Source of the DNA: Arthrobacter sp. C9C5 | Lineage (GTDB): Bacteria; Actinomycetota; Actinomycetes; Actinomycetales; Micrococcaceae | Direction of reading: 5' to 3' | Length of the DNA: 64,000 nucleotides | NCBI RefSeq assembly: GCF_013359735.1 | Contig: NZ_JABFMX010000002.1 | Location: 1-64,000, forward strand | In this document: piece by piece, positions 7,701 through 16,719 of the stretch | Position numbering within the stretch: position 1 is the first letter of the stretch | Layout: every line of letters begins with the position of its first letter | Program-made: the position numbers and the translations under genes | The notes under the pieces: model-generated | What the model saw: only the letters and a program-made list of their open reading frames with translations | Told to the model about the DNA's origin: nothing | The model's database searches: none

Positions 7701-9798
7701 ACGCCGAAAGTTCGCGCATGAACGCGCCGAGGGCCCGGCCCAGGTCCACCGGCCGGCCGAGCGAGTCGCCCCGCCAGAACGGCAACTTGCCCGGCTGGCC
7801 GAAGGCGGGGGAGACAAGGACGCGGTCGTGCGTGATGTCCTCGATCTTCCAGCTGGTCGCGCCGAGGGCAAAGATGTCGCCGACGCGGGATTCGTAGACC
7901 ATCTCCTCGTCGAGTTCACCGACGCGGCGGCCGCCCTTGGCCGTGGAGGCCTGGCCCGCGGCTTTGCCGTCCGCGGTGCCGCCGGGGGAGCCGGTGCCCT
8001 CCACCTCGGTGCCGATGATGTACACCCCGAACATGCCACGGTCCGGGATGGTGCCGCCGGAGGTCACGGCCAGCCGCTGCGAGCCGGGGCGCCCCTCGAT
8101 GGTGCCGGCATTGCGGTCCCAGACGATCCTGGGCCGCAGTTCGGCGAATTCGTCGGAGGGATAGCGCCCGGCCAGCAGGTCCAGGGTGGCCTCGAACGCG
8201 GAGCGCGGGAGCGAGGCGAAAGGTGCGGAGCGGCGGACGGTGGCGAACCATTCCTCGACGTCGATCGCGCCGAGCGCGGTCGCGGCAACGGTCTGCTGGG
8301 CGAGGATGTCCAGCGGGTTGGCCGGGACGTAGAGCCGTTCAATCTTGCCGTCCAGCATGCGCTCCACGGTGATGGCCGTGTGGACAAGGTCCGCCCGGTG
8401 CTTGGGAAAGAGCACTCCCTGGGAGATCTCGCCGACCTGGTGGCCGGCGCGGCCCACCCGCTGCAGCCCGCTGGCCACCGAGGGCGGCGACTCGACCTGC
8501 ACCACGAGGTCCACGGCGCCCATATCGATGCCGAGTTCCAGCGAGGAGGTGGCCACGACGCAGCGCAGCCGGCCGGATTTCAGGTCGTCCTCGATCATGG
8601 CCCGCTGGTCCTTCGAGACGGACCCGTGGTGTGCCCGGGCCAGCACCGGGTCCGCGCCCGCGGTGCTGCCGGCCTGGGCCATCATGTGCGCCGGCGTCGC
8701 GGTCGAGGCGGGCAGCGAACCGCCCGGCCCCGCGGCACCGCCGCCTGCCTCGTCCCAGCCGCCGCCTTCGGCCATCAGCTGGCGCTCGGCGTAGATCTCG
8801 TTGAGCCGGGCGGTGAGCCGCTCCGCGAGCCGGCGGGAGTTCGCGAACACGATGGTGGACTGGTTGGCCAGCACCAGGTCCACGATCTTCTCTTCGACGT
8901 GCGGCCAGATCGACGCGTGCGGCTGCAGCCCGGACGCCGGGCCCGAATCGAAGGCCCCGGCGGCGCCCTGGAGATCGGACATGTCCTCGACCGGGACGGA
9001 GACGGTCAGGTCCCAGGTCTTCTTCGACGGCGGCGCCACGATCTCGACCGGCGCGGAGCCTGCCAGGAACTGCGCCACCAGCTCCTTCGGCTCCACGGTC
9101 GCGGAGAGCCCGATCCGCTGGGCCGGTTTGGGCAGCAGCGCGTCGAGGCGTTCCAGCGAGACGGCCAGGTGCGCGCCGCGCTTGGTGCCGGCGACGGCGT
9201 GGACCTCATCCACGATGATGGTGTCCACCTCGTCAAGGGTCTCGCGCGCCTTGGAGGTGAGCATCAGGAAGAGGGACTCGGGGGTGGTGATCAGGATGTC
9301 CGGCGGGTGGCTGAGCAGCGAGCGTCGGTCCGCCGCCGTCGTATCCCCGGAGCGGACCCCCACCGTGATTAGCGGCGCGGGCAGGCCGAGGCGCTTGGCG
9401 GTCTGGGTGATGCCGATCAGCGGCGCGCGCAGGTTGCGTTCGACGTCGACGCCCAGCGCCTTGAGCGGGGAAATGTACAGCACGCGGGTTTTCCGCTTCG
9501 GCGCCTTCCGCCGGACCGGCTTCGCGGCCGCGGCATCCAGGCCGGGCAGTTCTTCGGGTCCGGCGGGTGCGGAGACCAGCAGCCGGTCCAGTGCCCAGAG
9601 GAACGCCGCGAGGGTCTTGCCGGAGCCGGTCGGCGCCACCACCAGGGCGTGCGCGCCCGAGGAAATGGCATTCCAGGCGCCGTTCTGCGCCGGCGTGGGC
9701 GCGGAGAACGCGCCCAGGAACCACTCCCGGGTCGGCCGGCTGAACCGGTCCATGGCCTCGGCCGCAAGTGTGCCGCCGGCAAGCTCCTGCCCCTTCAT
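4735..9798 (-). CDS. lhr: Lhr-family ATP-dependent DNA helicase
   Basis: A very large (1687 aa) superfamily 2 helicase. Walker A is at residues ~55-62 (APTGSGKT), the DEVH box at ~197-200, and motif VI follows in a VGRAGHQVG segment. The length and the long region after the helicase core (winged-helix and Lhr C-terminal domains) fit full-length Lhr, a 3'-5' translocase induced by DNA damage in mycobacteria. Low-complexity Ala/Pro/Glu linkers lie near residues 1040-1090 and 1180-1220. The start could be an internal Met such as MDRFSRPT at ~16. It overlaps nei by 8 nt. Confidence 0.95.
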   Translation of the reverse strand: MKGQELAGGTLAAEAMDRFSRPTREWFLGAFSAPTPAQNGAWNAISSGAHALVVAPTGSGKTLAAFLWALDRLLVSAPAGPEELPGLDAAAAKPVRRKAPKRKTRVLYISPLKALGVDVERNLRAPLIGITQTAKRLGLPAPLITVGVRSGDTTAADRRSLLSHPPDILITTPESLFLMLTSKARETLDEVDTIIVDEVHAVAGTKRGAHLAVSLERLDALLPKPAQRIGLSATVEPKELVAQFLAGSAPVEIVAPPSKKTWDLTVSVPVEDMSDLQGAAGAFDSGPASGLQPHASIWPHVEEKIVDLVLANQSTIVFANSRRLAERLTARLNEIYAERQLMAEGGGWDEAGGGAAGPGGSLPASTATPAHMMAQAGSTAGADPVLARAHHGSVSKDQRAMIEDDLKSGRLRCVVATSSLELGIDMGAVDLVVQVESPPSVASGLQRVGRAGHQVGEISQGVLFPKHRADLVHTAITVERMLDGKIERLYVPANPLDILAQQTVAATALGAIDVEEWFATVRRSAPFASLPRSAFEATLDLLAGRYPSDEFAELRPRIVWDRNAGTIEGRPGSQRLAVTSGGTIPDRGMFGVYIIGTEVEGTGSPGGTADGKAAGQASTAKGGRRVGELDEEMVYESRVGDIFALGATSWKIEDITHDRVLVSPAFGQPGKLPFWRGDSLGRPVDLGRALGAFMRELSASDVGPATERCKATGLDDFAANNLIQYLAEQKLATEVVPSDTTLVVERFHDELGDWRVVLHSPFGMPVHAPWALAVGQRLQQRYGMDGSAMAADDGIVLRVPMMEDEPPGAELFLFEPEELEQIVTAEVGGSALFASRFRECAARALLLPRQTPGKRQPLWQQRQRSAQLLDVARKYPTFPIVLETVRECLQDVYDLPALKDIAASIERRELRILQTTTQQPSPFAKSLLFGYVAQFLYEGDSPLAERRAAALALDSTLLNELLGRVELRELLDAKVIEATELELQRLAPDRRMRGLEGVADLLRLLGPLTPDEVAARLEAEVQPAETKPASGAEPDDAAAGDGAPGAEPEPVKAAAGSAEAAAHLAALQRANRAIKVNIGGAERFAAVEDAARLRDALGVPLPMGVPLAFIEPVADPLGDLVSRYARTHGPFTAAEAAARLGLGVAVVGTALKRLAADGRAVEGEFRPHATAPETAAAGAREPAEEDAAVVPPVHQPVAPPAVLPAASASEWCDAEVLRKLRRRSLAALRAEVEPVDASAYGRFLPAWQNVRTPGTRGQSALRGLDGIVTAIDQLSGVPIPASAWEPLVLASRVSNYQPAMLDELMAAGEVLWSGAGSLPGNDGWVSLHLADSAELTLNPALDFEPGDAQQRLLDHLQNNGGGYFFRQLTDIAGGMDSVLSDQDVVSALWDLAWAGRITGDTFAPVRALIAGGHTAHRQVGRAPRARAPRLSRLGRAHGTGLLGSPGLTGGRYGSASGAAPTPPLAAGRWSALPAPELDATIHARATAELLLDRYGVVTRGSVMAENILGGFGLMYKVLARLEEAGRCRRGYFIEHLGAAQFAVPATVDRLRSYVEDAQLNKAEPVALALAATDPANPYGAALPWPALNEEAGTGHRPGRKAGALVVLVDGALVLYVERGGKTLLAFSTDANVLAAAGTALVGVVARGAVDKLIMEKVNGHGILDTPVAAALAQAGAYSTPKGLRIRA

Positions 9799-9879
9799 TC
9801 CTCCATCATGCCTTAAGGCACCGACACTATTTTGCGGTGCGATTTGGCGGTGGGGTCCGGCGGTGCCTTGGGGCGGACG

Positions 9880-10527
9880 CTACATCGCGGTGAACGCCGA
9901 GATGGTCAGGAGCTTGATCGCCGACTCGCTGCAGGCGTCCTTGGGTGCGGCGATGAACAGCGACGCCGTGTCTTCCGGCGGGTAGACCCGGAAGCCCGCG
10001 GCCGGGGTGCGGGTGCAGCTGGGGTAGTTGCCGGCCTGCGTGTAGCGCAGCGTGGCTTTTCCGGACTTGCCCGGGGCGAGCAGCACGTTGGCAACGGGCG
10101 CGGAGTCGTCGCGCGTCGCCGGGGCACCGATGGGGGTGCCGCTGGCGCCGGCGGTGAGGGATACTCCGGCGAAGCCCAACAGCCGGCACGGTTCAGCGCC
10201 GGAGTTCTTCAGGATCAGCTGCATATAGACGCTTCCGGCAGCGCCGCCGCCCCGGGCGTCGAGGGAGGCCTTCAAGTTGGCGGCCTTGCAGAGGGCAGGA
10301 CCCGTCGCGGTGGACGAGGTGGCAGTTGCGGGCGATGCCGTAGCAGCTCCGCCGGACGCCGTCGTGGCCGGGCTGGCGGAACTCGTCTCGCTGGCAGAGG
10401 CCGACGGCGACGTGGCGGTCGTCGCGCCCTGGGACTGGCTTTGGGGCCGGCTTTGGCCGCAGCCGCTGAGCAGCAGCGCAACCGCGGCGGCCGCCGTCAC
10501 GGAAGTAATTACCAGTTTGTTCTTCAT
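9880..10527 (-). CDS. DUF4232 lipoprotein
   Basis: About 215 aa. The N-terminus is a lipoprotein signal (MKNKLV, a hydrophobic stretch, then a LLLSGCG lipobox), followed by a Ser/Thr/Ala-rich linker of about 60 residues and a C-terminal DUF4232 domain of ~130 residues. The domain has its usual four Cys (ALCKAA, EPCRLLG, PSCTRTP, DACSESA), probably forming disulfides outside the cell. A second Met 5 codons upstream (MRPQQ, 10542) is possible; I chose MKNKL because GAGG lies 9 nt before it. Function unknown; surface-attached. Confidence 0.85.
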   Translation of the reverse strand: MKNKLVITSVTAAAAVALLLSGCGQSRPQSQSQGATTATSPSASASETSSASPATTASGGAATASPATATSSTATGPALCKAANLKASLDARGGGAAGSVYMQLILKNSGAEPCRLLGFAGVSLTAGASGTPIGAPATRDDSAPVANVLLAPGKSGKATLRYTQAGNYPSCTRTPAAGFRVYPPEDTASLFIAAPKDACSESAIKLLTISAFTAM

Positions 10528-10645
10528 CTGCTGAGGCCTCATGGCACAACCTTGATGTTCCACGGTTGCCTTAGTCAACGACGCCACGACGAAGGGCCCG
10601 GATTGATGCCCGGATTGTGATTTCCGGGCATCAACCGGGTGTGCG

Positions 10646-11401
10646 TCACTTCGCTGGTGCTGGCTTACGGCTGCGGAGCAGCGCGAGGCCGCCCAGGACC
10701 AGGCCACCGACGCCGGCGACGAGGCCCGCCCAGCTTCTGGCCTGGCCGCCGTCGTCGTTTGTCGCGGACGCGTGGGCCGCGGTGACGGACCCCGCCGGCT
10801 CGGCGCCGTGTGCGTCGTGCCCGTCTGCTTCCGTGGCGGCTGCCGCTGCTGTCACCGTCAGCGACGGCGCCGGAGACTTCAGCGCATGGGCGTCCTGGCC
10901 CTCTGCCGGGACCTGCGACCAGTCCACCCGGCCGACTTCGCAGCTCTGCAGGGTCGGGAAGTAGAGGGTCTTTCCGGCAGCATCCGGCAGCTTCACCGAC
11001 AGCACCAGCGCGTCGCGGAGCTCCGGGCTCAGCGGCGTCTTGGCGGTGTACACGATCTGGCTGGTGCGCTTGGTGATCGATGAGCCGTCGGCCAGCTTCT
11101 TCGGCGCGGTCAGCTTTTCGGTGACCTTGGCCGCCGTCCAGTTGGGGTTCACGGTGGGCTGGGCGTCGTCGAGCTCCGGCGGCAGGGTGATGGCCACCTT
11201 GGTGGTGGCGGATTCTTCGCAGCCATGCGGGATGGCGAAGGTCAGCAGGGCATAGGAGTTAGCCGTGGTTTTGTCCGGGGAGACGCCGACGTGGGCCGAG
11301 GCGCCGCTGATGCCGGCGAGCATCAGGGCGGCGGTGGCTGCGGCGACGGCGGTGCCGGAGAGGGTGCGGCGGAGGGCGGTTTGGTGCTGTGTGGTGGTCA
11401 A
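10646..11401 (-). CDS. YcnI-family (DUF1775) copper-associated exported protein
   Basis: A 251-aa protein with a Sec signal peptide ending in GASA just before HVGVSPDK. Cleavage there would expose an N-terminal histidine, the ligand of the mono-histidine brace that binds copper in YcnI. The DUF1775 core spans about 37-170, then a His/Asp-containing linker (DGHDAHG) and a C-terminal membrane helix with basic tail (LLRSRKPAPAK). The topology is therefore signal peptide, extracellular domain and C-terminal anchor. It lies downstream of a membrane protein gene with which it is probably transcribed. A CopC/CopD partner, frequent elsewhere, is absent. Confidence 0.9.
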   Translation of the reverse strand: MTTTQHQTALRRTLSGTAVAAATAALMLAGISGASAHVGVSPDKTTANSYALLTFAIPHGCEESATTKVAITLPPELDDAQPTVNPNWTAAKVTEKLTAPKKLADGSSITKRTSQIVYTAKTPLSPELRDALVLSVKLPDAAGKTLYFPTLQSCEVGRVDWSQVPAEGQDAHALKSPAPSLTVTAAAAATEADGHDAHGAEPAGSVTAAHASATNDDGGQARSWAGLVAGVGGLVLGGLALLRSRKPAPAK

Positions 11402-11534
11402 AACAGGTGCCTTTCAGGCGTGCGCGCGGCAATCAAAGCGGCGCGCGGAAACGGGGGAGGCGCGGGGCAGCTACCCGACGTGCCGGGGGCACGGAGGCTT
11501 TGCGGGGCAGGAACGGCCGCAGCCGGAAGGGAGG

Positions 11535-12179
11535 TTAGGAGGAAGAGACGACGACGGCGGGCGGCCCGCGGCGGCAATCGGGCCGGAGGTTGCGCCACGG
11601 CAGCGGGACGGCGACCACGGACCGGGGCGGCAGGACGCGCGTGAGGGCCGGACGCGGCGATACCGCCGCCGGGAGCTCGACGAGCGGGCGGAGCCACGCC
11701 GCGAGTGACCAGAGCGCATCCTCGCCCTTGGCCAGGAGCAGGGCGCAGGCGAGGGTTGCGAGGGCGTGGCCGGCGAGCATGGACAGGGCCAAGGCGGAGT
11801 CCAGTTCGTGGAGCCGGAGGTGGTCCGCCGGGACCGGAATCGTGCCCAGGCCCGCGTGGTGCGCCGGCGCGGCAATTCCGCCGGTTACGCTGCCGGGCCC
11901 GGGCCCTGGCGTGCCGACCGGCGTGCTGAACGCGGCGAATGCCTCATGCAGCACCACCTGCCCCGCGCCGAGCAGGCCGGTCATCGCGGGCAGGTTGAGT
12001 TTCAGCCTGGTGGCCGTGGTGGAAACCAGTCCGGTGAGGGCCAGGAAAGCGAACAGGATGGCGGGGGCGGGAAGCTGGCCCCCGGCGACAACGTGCGCTG
12101 CGGCGGCGAGGGTCACGATTGTCGTGGCAACGATGGCCGAGCGCAACGCGTGGAAGGGTGCTCTGGCGGCGGTGCGCAT
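11535..12179 (-). CDS. Integral membrane protein, YcnI neighbour
   Basis: A 214-aa protein with four predicted hydrophobic segments (about 15-35, 38-58, 62-85 and 125-150) and a His-containing loop (APAHHAGLG, HLRLHELD). GAAGGGAG is spaced 8 nt before ATG 12179. The last 50 residues are Pro/Arg-rich and look cytosolic. It precedes the YcnI gene by 133 nt in the same direction, so a role in copper handling is plausible, but I recognise no named family. Confidence 0.75.
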   Translation of the reverse strand: MRTAARAPFHALRSAIVATTIVTLAAAAHVVAGGQLPAPAILFAFLALTGLVSTTATRLKLNLPAMTGLLGAGQVVLHEAFAAFSTPVGTPGPGPGSVTGGIAAPAHHAGLGTIPVPADHLRLHELDSALALSMLAGHALATLACALLLAKGEDALWSLAAWLRPLVELPAAVSPRPALTRVLPPRSVVAVPLPWRNLRPDCRRGPPAVVVSSS

Positions 12180-12305
12180 GGAACACTCCCTTCCCCGGCG
12201 GCGGCCATGGTTGCTCCCGCGGGCGTCCTGTCGGCAGCGGGTTGTCCCTTGATTCTAGCCTCGATTTCTACAGGGCTACGAAAAAGGACTGTCTGCTACA
12301 AAGCG

Positions 12306-12333
12306 GACACCCCGGTCCGGGGACCGGGGTGTC
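12306..12333 (-). terminator. Hairpin terminator after ppsA
   Basis: A perfect 13-bp stem (GACACCCCGGTCC / GGACCGGGGTGTC) with a 2-nt centre lies 31 nt downstream of the ppsA stop. On the minus strand it is followed by GCTTTGT, a weak T-run. The same stem could also stop transcription from the left. Confidence 0.75.
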
Positions 12334-12364
12334 GTTGTCATGATTTCCGTTGGTGCGGCGGGAC

Positions 12365-14776
12365 TCAGTTGCCGACGGCGGCTGCGGCGGCTGCCGACGC
12401 CTCTGCCGCCCCGGCGAGGCGGATCCAGGTGTCCACCACGGTGTCGGGGTTCAGCGAGACGGAGTCGATGCCTTCCTCGACCAGCCATTCGGCGAAGTCC
12501 GGGTGGTCGCTCGGGCCCTGGCCGCAGATGCCCACGTACTTGCCGCGCGCCTTGCAGGCCTTGATGGCCATGCTTAGGAGCTTCTTGACGGCAGGGTTGC
12601 GCTCGTCGAAGCTACCGGCGACGATCGAGGAATCCCGGTCCAGGCCCAGGGCTAGCTGTGTCATGTCATTGGAGCCGATGGAGAAGCCGTCGAAGTAGTC
12701 CAGGAACTCGTCCGCCAGCAGCGCGTTGGACGGAATCTCACACATCATGATGACCTCGAGGCCGTTTTCGCCCCGGCGCAGGCCGTTTTCAGCGAGCAGG
12801 TCGATGACGCCGCTGGCTTCGTCCAGGGTGCGCACGAACGGGATCATCAGCTTGACGTTGGTCAGGCCCATCTCGTTGCGGACGAAGGACAGGGCCTCGC
12901 ACTCCAGGTCGAAGCAGTCCCGGAAGGACGGCTCCAGGTACCGGGAGGCGCCGCGGAAGCCGATCATCGGGTTTTCCTCGTGCGGCTCGTAGGCCGGTCC
13001 GCCGAGCAGGTTGGCGTACTCGTTGGACTTGAAGTCGGACATCCGCACAATCACCGGCTCCGGGGCGAAGGCCGCGGCGATGGTGGCCACCCCTTCGGCC
13101 AGACGCTTGATGTAGTAATCGCGCGGGCTGTCGTAGGCGGCGATGTGCTCCCGGATCTCGGCGAGCACCTCCGCGGGCTGATCGTCCATGTTCAGCAGCG
13201 CCTTGGGGTGGATGCCGATCTGCCGGTTGATGATGAATTCCAGCCGGGCCAGGCCCACGCCGTGGTTGGGGAGCTGGGCGAACGTGAAGGCCTGCTCGGG
13301 GGTGCCGACGTTCATCATGACCTTCACCGGGGCCTCGGGCAGCTGGGTAATTTCGGTTTCCTCGACGCTGAAGTCCAGGAGCCCTTCGTAGATGAGGCCG
13401 GTCTCGCCGTCGGCGCAGGAGACGGTCACGTCGAGTCCGTCGGAGAGGGTGTCGGTTGCGTCCCCGGTGCCGACGACGGCGGGAATCCCCAGTTCCCGGG
13501 CGATGATGGCCGCGTGGCAGGTGCGTCCACCGCGGTTGGTCACAATCGCGGAGGCGCGCTTCATGATCGGTTCCCAGTCCGGGTCGGTCATGTCCGCGAC
13601 CAGGACGTCGCCGGTCTTGAACGCGGCCATCTGGTCGATCGCGGTGAGGATCCGGACGCTGCCGGCGCCGATCCGCTGGCCGATGGCGCGGCCCTCCACC
13701 AGGACCCGGCCGGTCCCATTCAGGCGGAAACGGCTCAGGCTGCCGGAGGCCCTGCGGGACTGCACGGTTTCCGGGCGCGCCTGCAGGATGTACAGGCTGC
13801 CGTCCACCCCGTCCTTGCCCCATTCGATATCCATCGGGCGTCCATAGTGGTTTTCGATGGCGACGGCGTGCCGGGCGAGCTGCTCGACGTCGTCGTCGGT
13901 GAGGCTGAAGCGGCTCCGCAGGGAGGCCTCCACCGGGACGAAGTCGATGGTGTGGCCGATTTCGCGGTTGCTCGTGTACGTCATCTGGAGCGCTTTTTCG
14001 CCCAGTCCGCGCTTCAGGATGGCCGGGCGGCCTGCCGCCAGGGCGGGCTTGTAGACGTAGAACTCGTCCGGGTTGACCGCGCCCTGGACAACGGCCTCGC
14101 CGAGGCCGTAGGAGGAGGTGACGAAGACGGCGTCCTTGAAGCCGGATTCGGTGTCCATGGTGAACATGACGCCCGAGGCGCCGACGTCGGAGCGGACCAT
14201 GCGCTGGACGCCCGCGGAGAGCGCCACCTCGGCGTGCTCGAACTTGTGGTGTACGCGGTAGGCGATGGCCCGGTCGTTGTAGAGGGACGCGAAGACGTCC
14301 TTGATGGCGGCCAGGATGTTCTCGATGCCGCGGACGTTCAGGAAGGTTTCCTGCTGCCCGGCGAAGGAGGCATCGGGAAGATCCTCCGCCGTCGCGCTGG
14401 AGCGGACGGCCCAGGAAAGCTCCTCGGAGCCGCCGTGCTTGTCCACCAGCTTCTGGTAGGAGTCGCGGATCTGCGCTTCGAAGTGCGGCAGGAAAGGCGT
14501 CTCGCGCATCAGGGTGCGGATCTCCTGGCCCGCTGCGGCCAGGGCCGTCACGTCGTCGGTATCCAGGCCCACCAGCCGGTCGGCAATCTTCTGGTCCAGG
14601 CCGGAGTCGGCCAGGAAGCTGCGGTAGGCGTCGGCTGTCGTGGCGAAGCCGTCGGGAACCTGGACGCCGGCGGAGGTGAGGTTTTGCACCATCTCGCCGA
14701 GGGAGGCGTTCTTGCCGCCCACCCGGTCCAGGTCCTTGAGGCCGAGTTCTGAGAACCACAGGATGTCCGTCGTCAT
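12365..14776 (-). CDS. ppsA: Phosphoenolpyruvate synthase
   Basis: An 803-aa enzyme that converts pyruvate, ATP and water to PEP, AMP and phosphate for gluconeogenesis. In order: N-terminal ATP-grasp domain starting at [20 protein letters not shown], swivelling phosphohistidine domain with [17 protein letters not shown] (catalytic His after TC), and C-terminal PEP/pyruvate barrel with [15 protein letters not shown]. The frame stays open to 15139, but ATG 14776 is correct: AAAGGAG is 8 nt upstream and the length matches E. coli PpsA (792 aa). Its regulator PpsR is encoded just upstream on the same strand. Confidence 0.96.
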   Translation of the reverse strand: MTTDILWFSELGLKDLDRVGGKNASLGEMVQNLTSAGVQVPDGFATTADAYRSFLADSGLDQKIADRLVGLDTDDVTALAAAGQEIRTLMRETPFLPHFEAQIRDSYQKLVDKHGGSEELSWAVRSSATAEDLPDASFAGQQETFLNVRGIENILAAIKDVFASLYNDRAIAYRVHHKFEHAEVALSAGVQRMVRSDVGASGVMFTMDTESGFKDAVFVTSSYGLGEAVVQGAVNPDEFYVYKPALAAGRPAILKRGLGEKALQMTYTSNREIGHTIDFVPVEASLRSRFSLTDDDVEQLARHAVAIENHYGRPMDIEWGKDGVDGSLYILQARPETVQSRRASGSLSRFRLNGTGRVLVEGRAIGQRIGAGSVRILTAIDQMAAFKTGDVLVADMTDPDWEPIMKRASAIVTNRGGRTCHAAIIARELGIPAVVGTGDATDTLSDGLDVTVSCADGETGLIYEGLLDFSVEETEITQLPEAPVKVMMNVGTPEQAFTFAQLPNHGVGLARLEFIINRQIGIHPKALLNMDDQPAEVLAEIREHIAAYDSPRDYYIKRLAEGVATIAAAFAPEPVIVRMSDFKSNEYANLLGGPAYEPHEENPMIGFRGASRYLEPSFRDCFDLECEALSFVRNEMGLTNVKLMIPFVRTLDEASGVIDLLAENGLRRGENGLEVIMMCEIPSNALLADEFLDYFDGFSIGSNDMTQLALGLDRDSSIVAGSFDERNPAVKKLLSMAIKACKARGKYVGICGQGPSDHPDFAEWLVEEGIDSVSLNPDTVVDTWIRLAGAAEASAAAAAAVGN

Positions 14777-14922
14777 GGTTGCTGCTCCTTTGCAGATGAT
14801 GCCGTAATACAGCCCCGCATGGGGCGGCGCTAAGTTGATGGGCGCAAGTCCTGTCCACAGTGACAGGTCGGCGCCGGTGATTCCACACGATGTGGTCCAC
14901 GCAACACTTGTGAAGTCTGGCC

Positions 14923-15741
14923 TCAGTGCTTGAGGTTCATCTTCTGGAGGATGGTGGCTGCCATTTCCTCCACGGAGACGCTGGCCGAATTGAGGTACGG
15001 GATCCCGTGGGACACGTACAGCCGCTCGGCGCTGCGCAGCTCGAAGCCGCACTGCCGCAGTGACGCGTAGGGCGAGCCGCGGCGGCGTTCGGTGCGGACC
15101 TGGCTCAAGCGCAGGGGATTGGTGGTGAGACCGAAACACTTGGAAACGACCGGCCGCAGCGGCTTGGGGAGTCCTTCGCGTTCAAAGTCCTCGTCCACCA
15201 GCGGAAAATTCGCGGCGAAGATCCCGTGCTGCAGCGCCAGGTACATGGTGGTGGGCGTCTTGCCGCAGCGGGACGGGGCCACCAGGATCACCTGCGCCTT
15301 TTCGAGCGCGCGCAGGCTCTGGCCGTCGTCGTGCTCCATGGCATATTCCACGGCGGCCATCCGGGACTGGTAGCGGGCGGCGTTGCCCAGTCCGTGGGCC
15401 CGGCCCGGTTCCCCGCTGGCTTGCGTTCCCAGGGCCCGCTCCAGCTGCCCGACGTGGCTCCCGATCAGATCCACGATGATCCCCTTGCAGGTCCCCAGCG
15501 TCTGCCTAATGTCGCTGCCGACGGCGGTGGAGAAGACGATCGGCTGCTTTCCCGTGGCCGCGAGGTTGTCGATGACCCTGACGACGGCGCGCGCCTGGTC
15601 GACGGTGGTGATGAAGGGGACCGTGATGCGGTCATATTCGTTTGCGGGGAACTGCGTGAGCAGGGTGTTGCCGAGCGTTTCCGCGGTGATGCCCGTACTG
15701 TCCGAAAGGAAGTAGACCGGGCGGGGAGCGTCATTGGTCAT
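14923..15741 (-). CDS. ppsR: PEP synthase regulatory protein (kinase/pyrophosphorylase, DUF299)
   Basis: About 272 aa. This family inactivates and reactivates PEP synthase by ADP-dependent phosphorylation of a Thr near the catalytic His and by phosphate-dependent removal. The opening [17 protein letters not shown] and the P-loop-like [15 protein letters not shown] (near residue 150) are the two family signatures. GTG 15756 is an alternative start; neither has a Shine-Dalgarno. ATG 15741 has CACAAT exactly 6 nt upstream, the leaderless spacing seen elsewhere here. Placement 146 nt upstream of ppsA supports the assignment. Confidence 0.93.
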   Translation of the reverse strand: MTNDAPRPVYFLSDSTGITAETLGNTLLTQFPANEYDRITVPFITTVDQARAVVRVIDNLAATGKQPIVFSTAVGSDIRQTLGTCKGIIVDLIGSHVGQLERALGTQASGEPGRAHGLGNAARYQSRMAAVEYAMEHDDGQSLRALEKAQVILVAPSRCGKTPTTMYLALQHGIFAANFPLVDEDFEREGLPKPLRPVVSKCFGLTTNPLRLSQVRTERRRGSPYASLRQCGFELRSAERLYVSHGIPYLNSASVSVEEMAATILQKMNLKH

Positions 15742-15857
15742 GAACGCATTGTGCACCAGTGGGGGCCGCGCGGTCTTCCATGACGCCTGCGCCCGCCGCC
15801 GGGTGTCGGCTGGACTACGGGGAGTAGGCTGTGACCCACATCCCCAAAGGAGGCCGC

Positions 15858-16061
15858 ATGAGCTACAAATATCGGACTGTGAAGGTCCGCGGTACGGACC
15901 TGGTCGGCACCATTGCGCGCAGGCACGGGGGCGCGCCCGAAATCTACGAGACCTCGAAGGACCCGAGTACTTCTGTGGTTCCCGTGTTCTTCGCGGAAAC
16001 CGGTGAAATCCGCTTCTTCGACCGGTCGGTGCTGGAGGACGTTGTAACGCCGGCCGGCTAG
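15858..16061 (+). CDS. Small conserved-looking protein of unknown function
   Basis: A 67-aa protein beginning MSYKYRTVKVRG. The start is fixed by AAAGGAGG spaced 6-7 nt before ATG 15858, one of the strongest ribosome-binding sites in the window; the frame extends to 15831 but that start lacks a site. The sequence looks like a small beta-rich fold with no cysteines or membrane segment. I do not recognise the family. It is convergent with the universal stress protein gene. Confidence 0.7.
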   Translation: MSYKYRTVKVRGTDLVGTIARRHGGAPEIYETSKDPSTSVVPVFFAETGEIRFFDRSVLEDVVTPAG

Positions 16062-16074
16062 GAGCGGCGGCTGG

Positions 16075-16104
16075 CGTGACCTAGTGCGCCGTGACCTAGT
16101 GCGC
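16075..16104. repeat. Perfect 15-bp tandem duplication at the usp stop codon
   Basis: CGTGACCTAGTGCGC occurs at 16075-16089 and again, directly abutting, at 16090-16104. The second copy carries the TAG stop (16096-16098) of the universal stress protein. The first copy places another TAG in the same frame 15 nt further on. This looks like a recent replication-slippage duplication. Confidence 0.85.
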
Positions 16105-16563
16105 GCTGTCCGCCCCCGGGTCGGGCTGGTCCGCTGTGGCCGCGCGGAAGACCAGAACGGGGCAGTGGGCATGGTGGACCGCCTGGGTGGACACGGAACC
16201 AAGCAGCAGCCCGGTGAATCCTCCGTGGCCGCGTGAGCCAACGGCAACGACGTCGGCGTCCCGCGAGGCGTCCACGAGCACCGCAGCGGCGCTGCCCTGC
16301 ACAATACGTCCGCTGATCTGCACGCCCTGGCCCCGGACCCGGGCAAGTTCCTCATCGAGAATCGACTGGGCATCAGTTTGGAACACCTCGTAGTCCCAAG
16401 CCTGGCCGAGGGCGTCGGTGACGTAAGGGAAGTGCCAGGCCGTGAGGGCCAGCACTTCACCGCCCCGAGCCTTGGCTTCCTCAACAGCCCAGTCCATTGC
16501 CGCTCGGGACTGCTCAGAACCGTCTACGCCGACCACGATTCTGTAGCTCTCGTTTCCGGCCAT
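16096..16563 (-). CDS. Universal stress protein (UspA family)
   Basis: A 155-aa single-domain Usp. The opening RIVVGVDGSEQSRAAMDWA and the ATP-binding G-2x-G-9x-G(S/T) signature near residues 115-130 (GSRGHGGFTGLLLGSVST) are intact, so it should be of the nucleotide-binding type. It is followed by HHAHCPVLVFR, the usual final strand. GGAAGG is 7 nt before ATG 16563; upstream in-frame extension to 16836 has no support. It is divergent from the PfkB gene. Confidence 0.92.
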   Translation of the reverse strand: MAGNESYRIVVGVDGSEQSRAAMDWAVEEAKARGGEVLALTAWHFPYVTDALGQAWDYEVFQTDAQSILDEELARVRGQGVQISGRIVQGSAAAVLVDASRDADVVAVGSRGHGGFTGLLLGSVSTQAVHHAHCPVLVFRAATADQPDPGADSAH

Positions 16564-16707
16564 AAGCCTTCCTTCCGAATAGCAGGCCCGCTTCCGGGCG
16601 GTGCAGTGATAGCTCACCCTGGCACGCCCGAACTCGGTCCGGGAGTGCCATTGGGCACGGATCCCGCGCGCCTTTTCGGCCTTGGGAGACAGTGGAGGCT
16701 GGCCGGA

Positions 16708-16719
16708 TAGGCTGAGGAC
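16708..16719 (+). promoter_or_regulatory. -10-type hexamer 6 nt before PfkB start
   Basis: TAGGCT (16708-16713) precedes ATG 16720 by exactly 6 nt, the leaderless spacing repeated at many genes here. The -35 region is not recognisable. The intervening GAGGAC is too close to the ATG to act as a normal ribosome-binding site. Confidence 0.45.

Noticed and set aside
14777..15139. N-terminal extension of PEP synthase to 15139
   Set aside because: The added 121 residues have no family similarity and AAAGGAG directly precedes ATG 14776.
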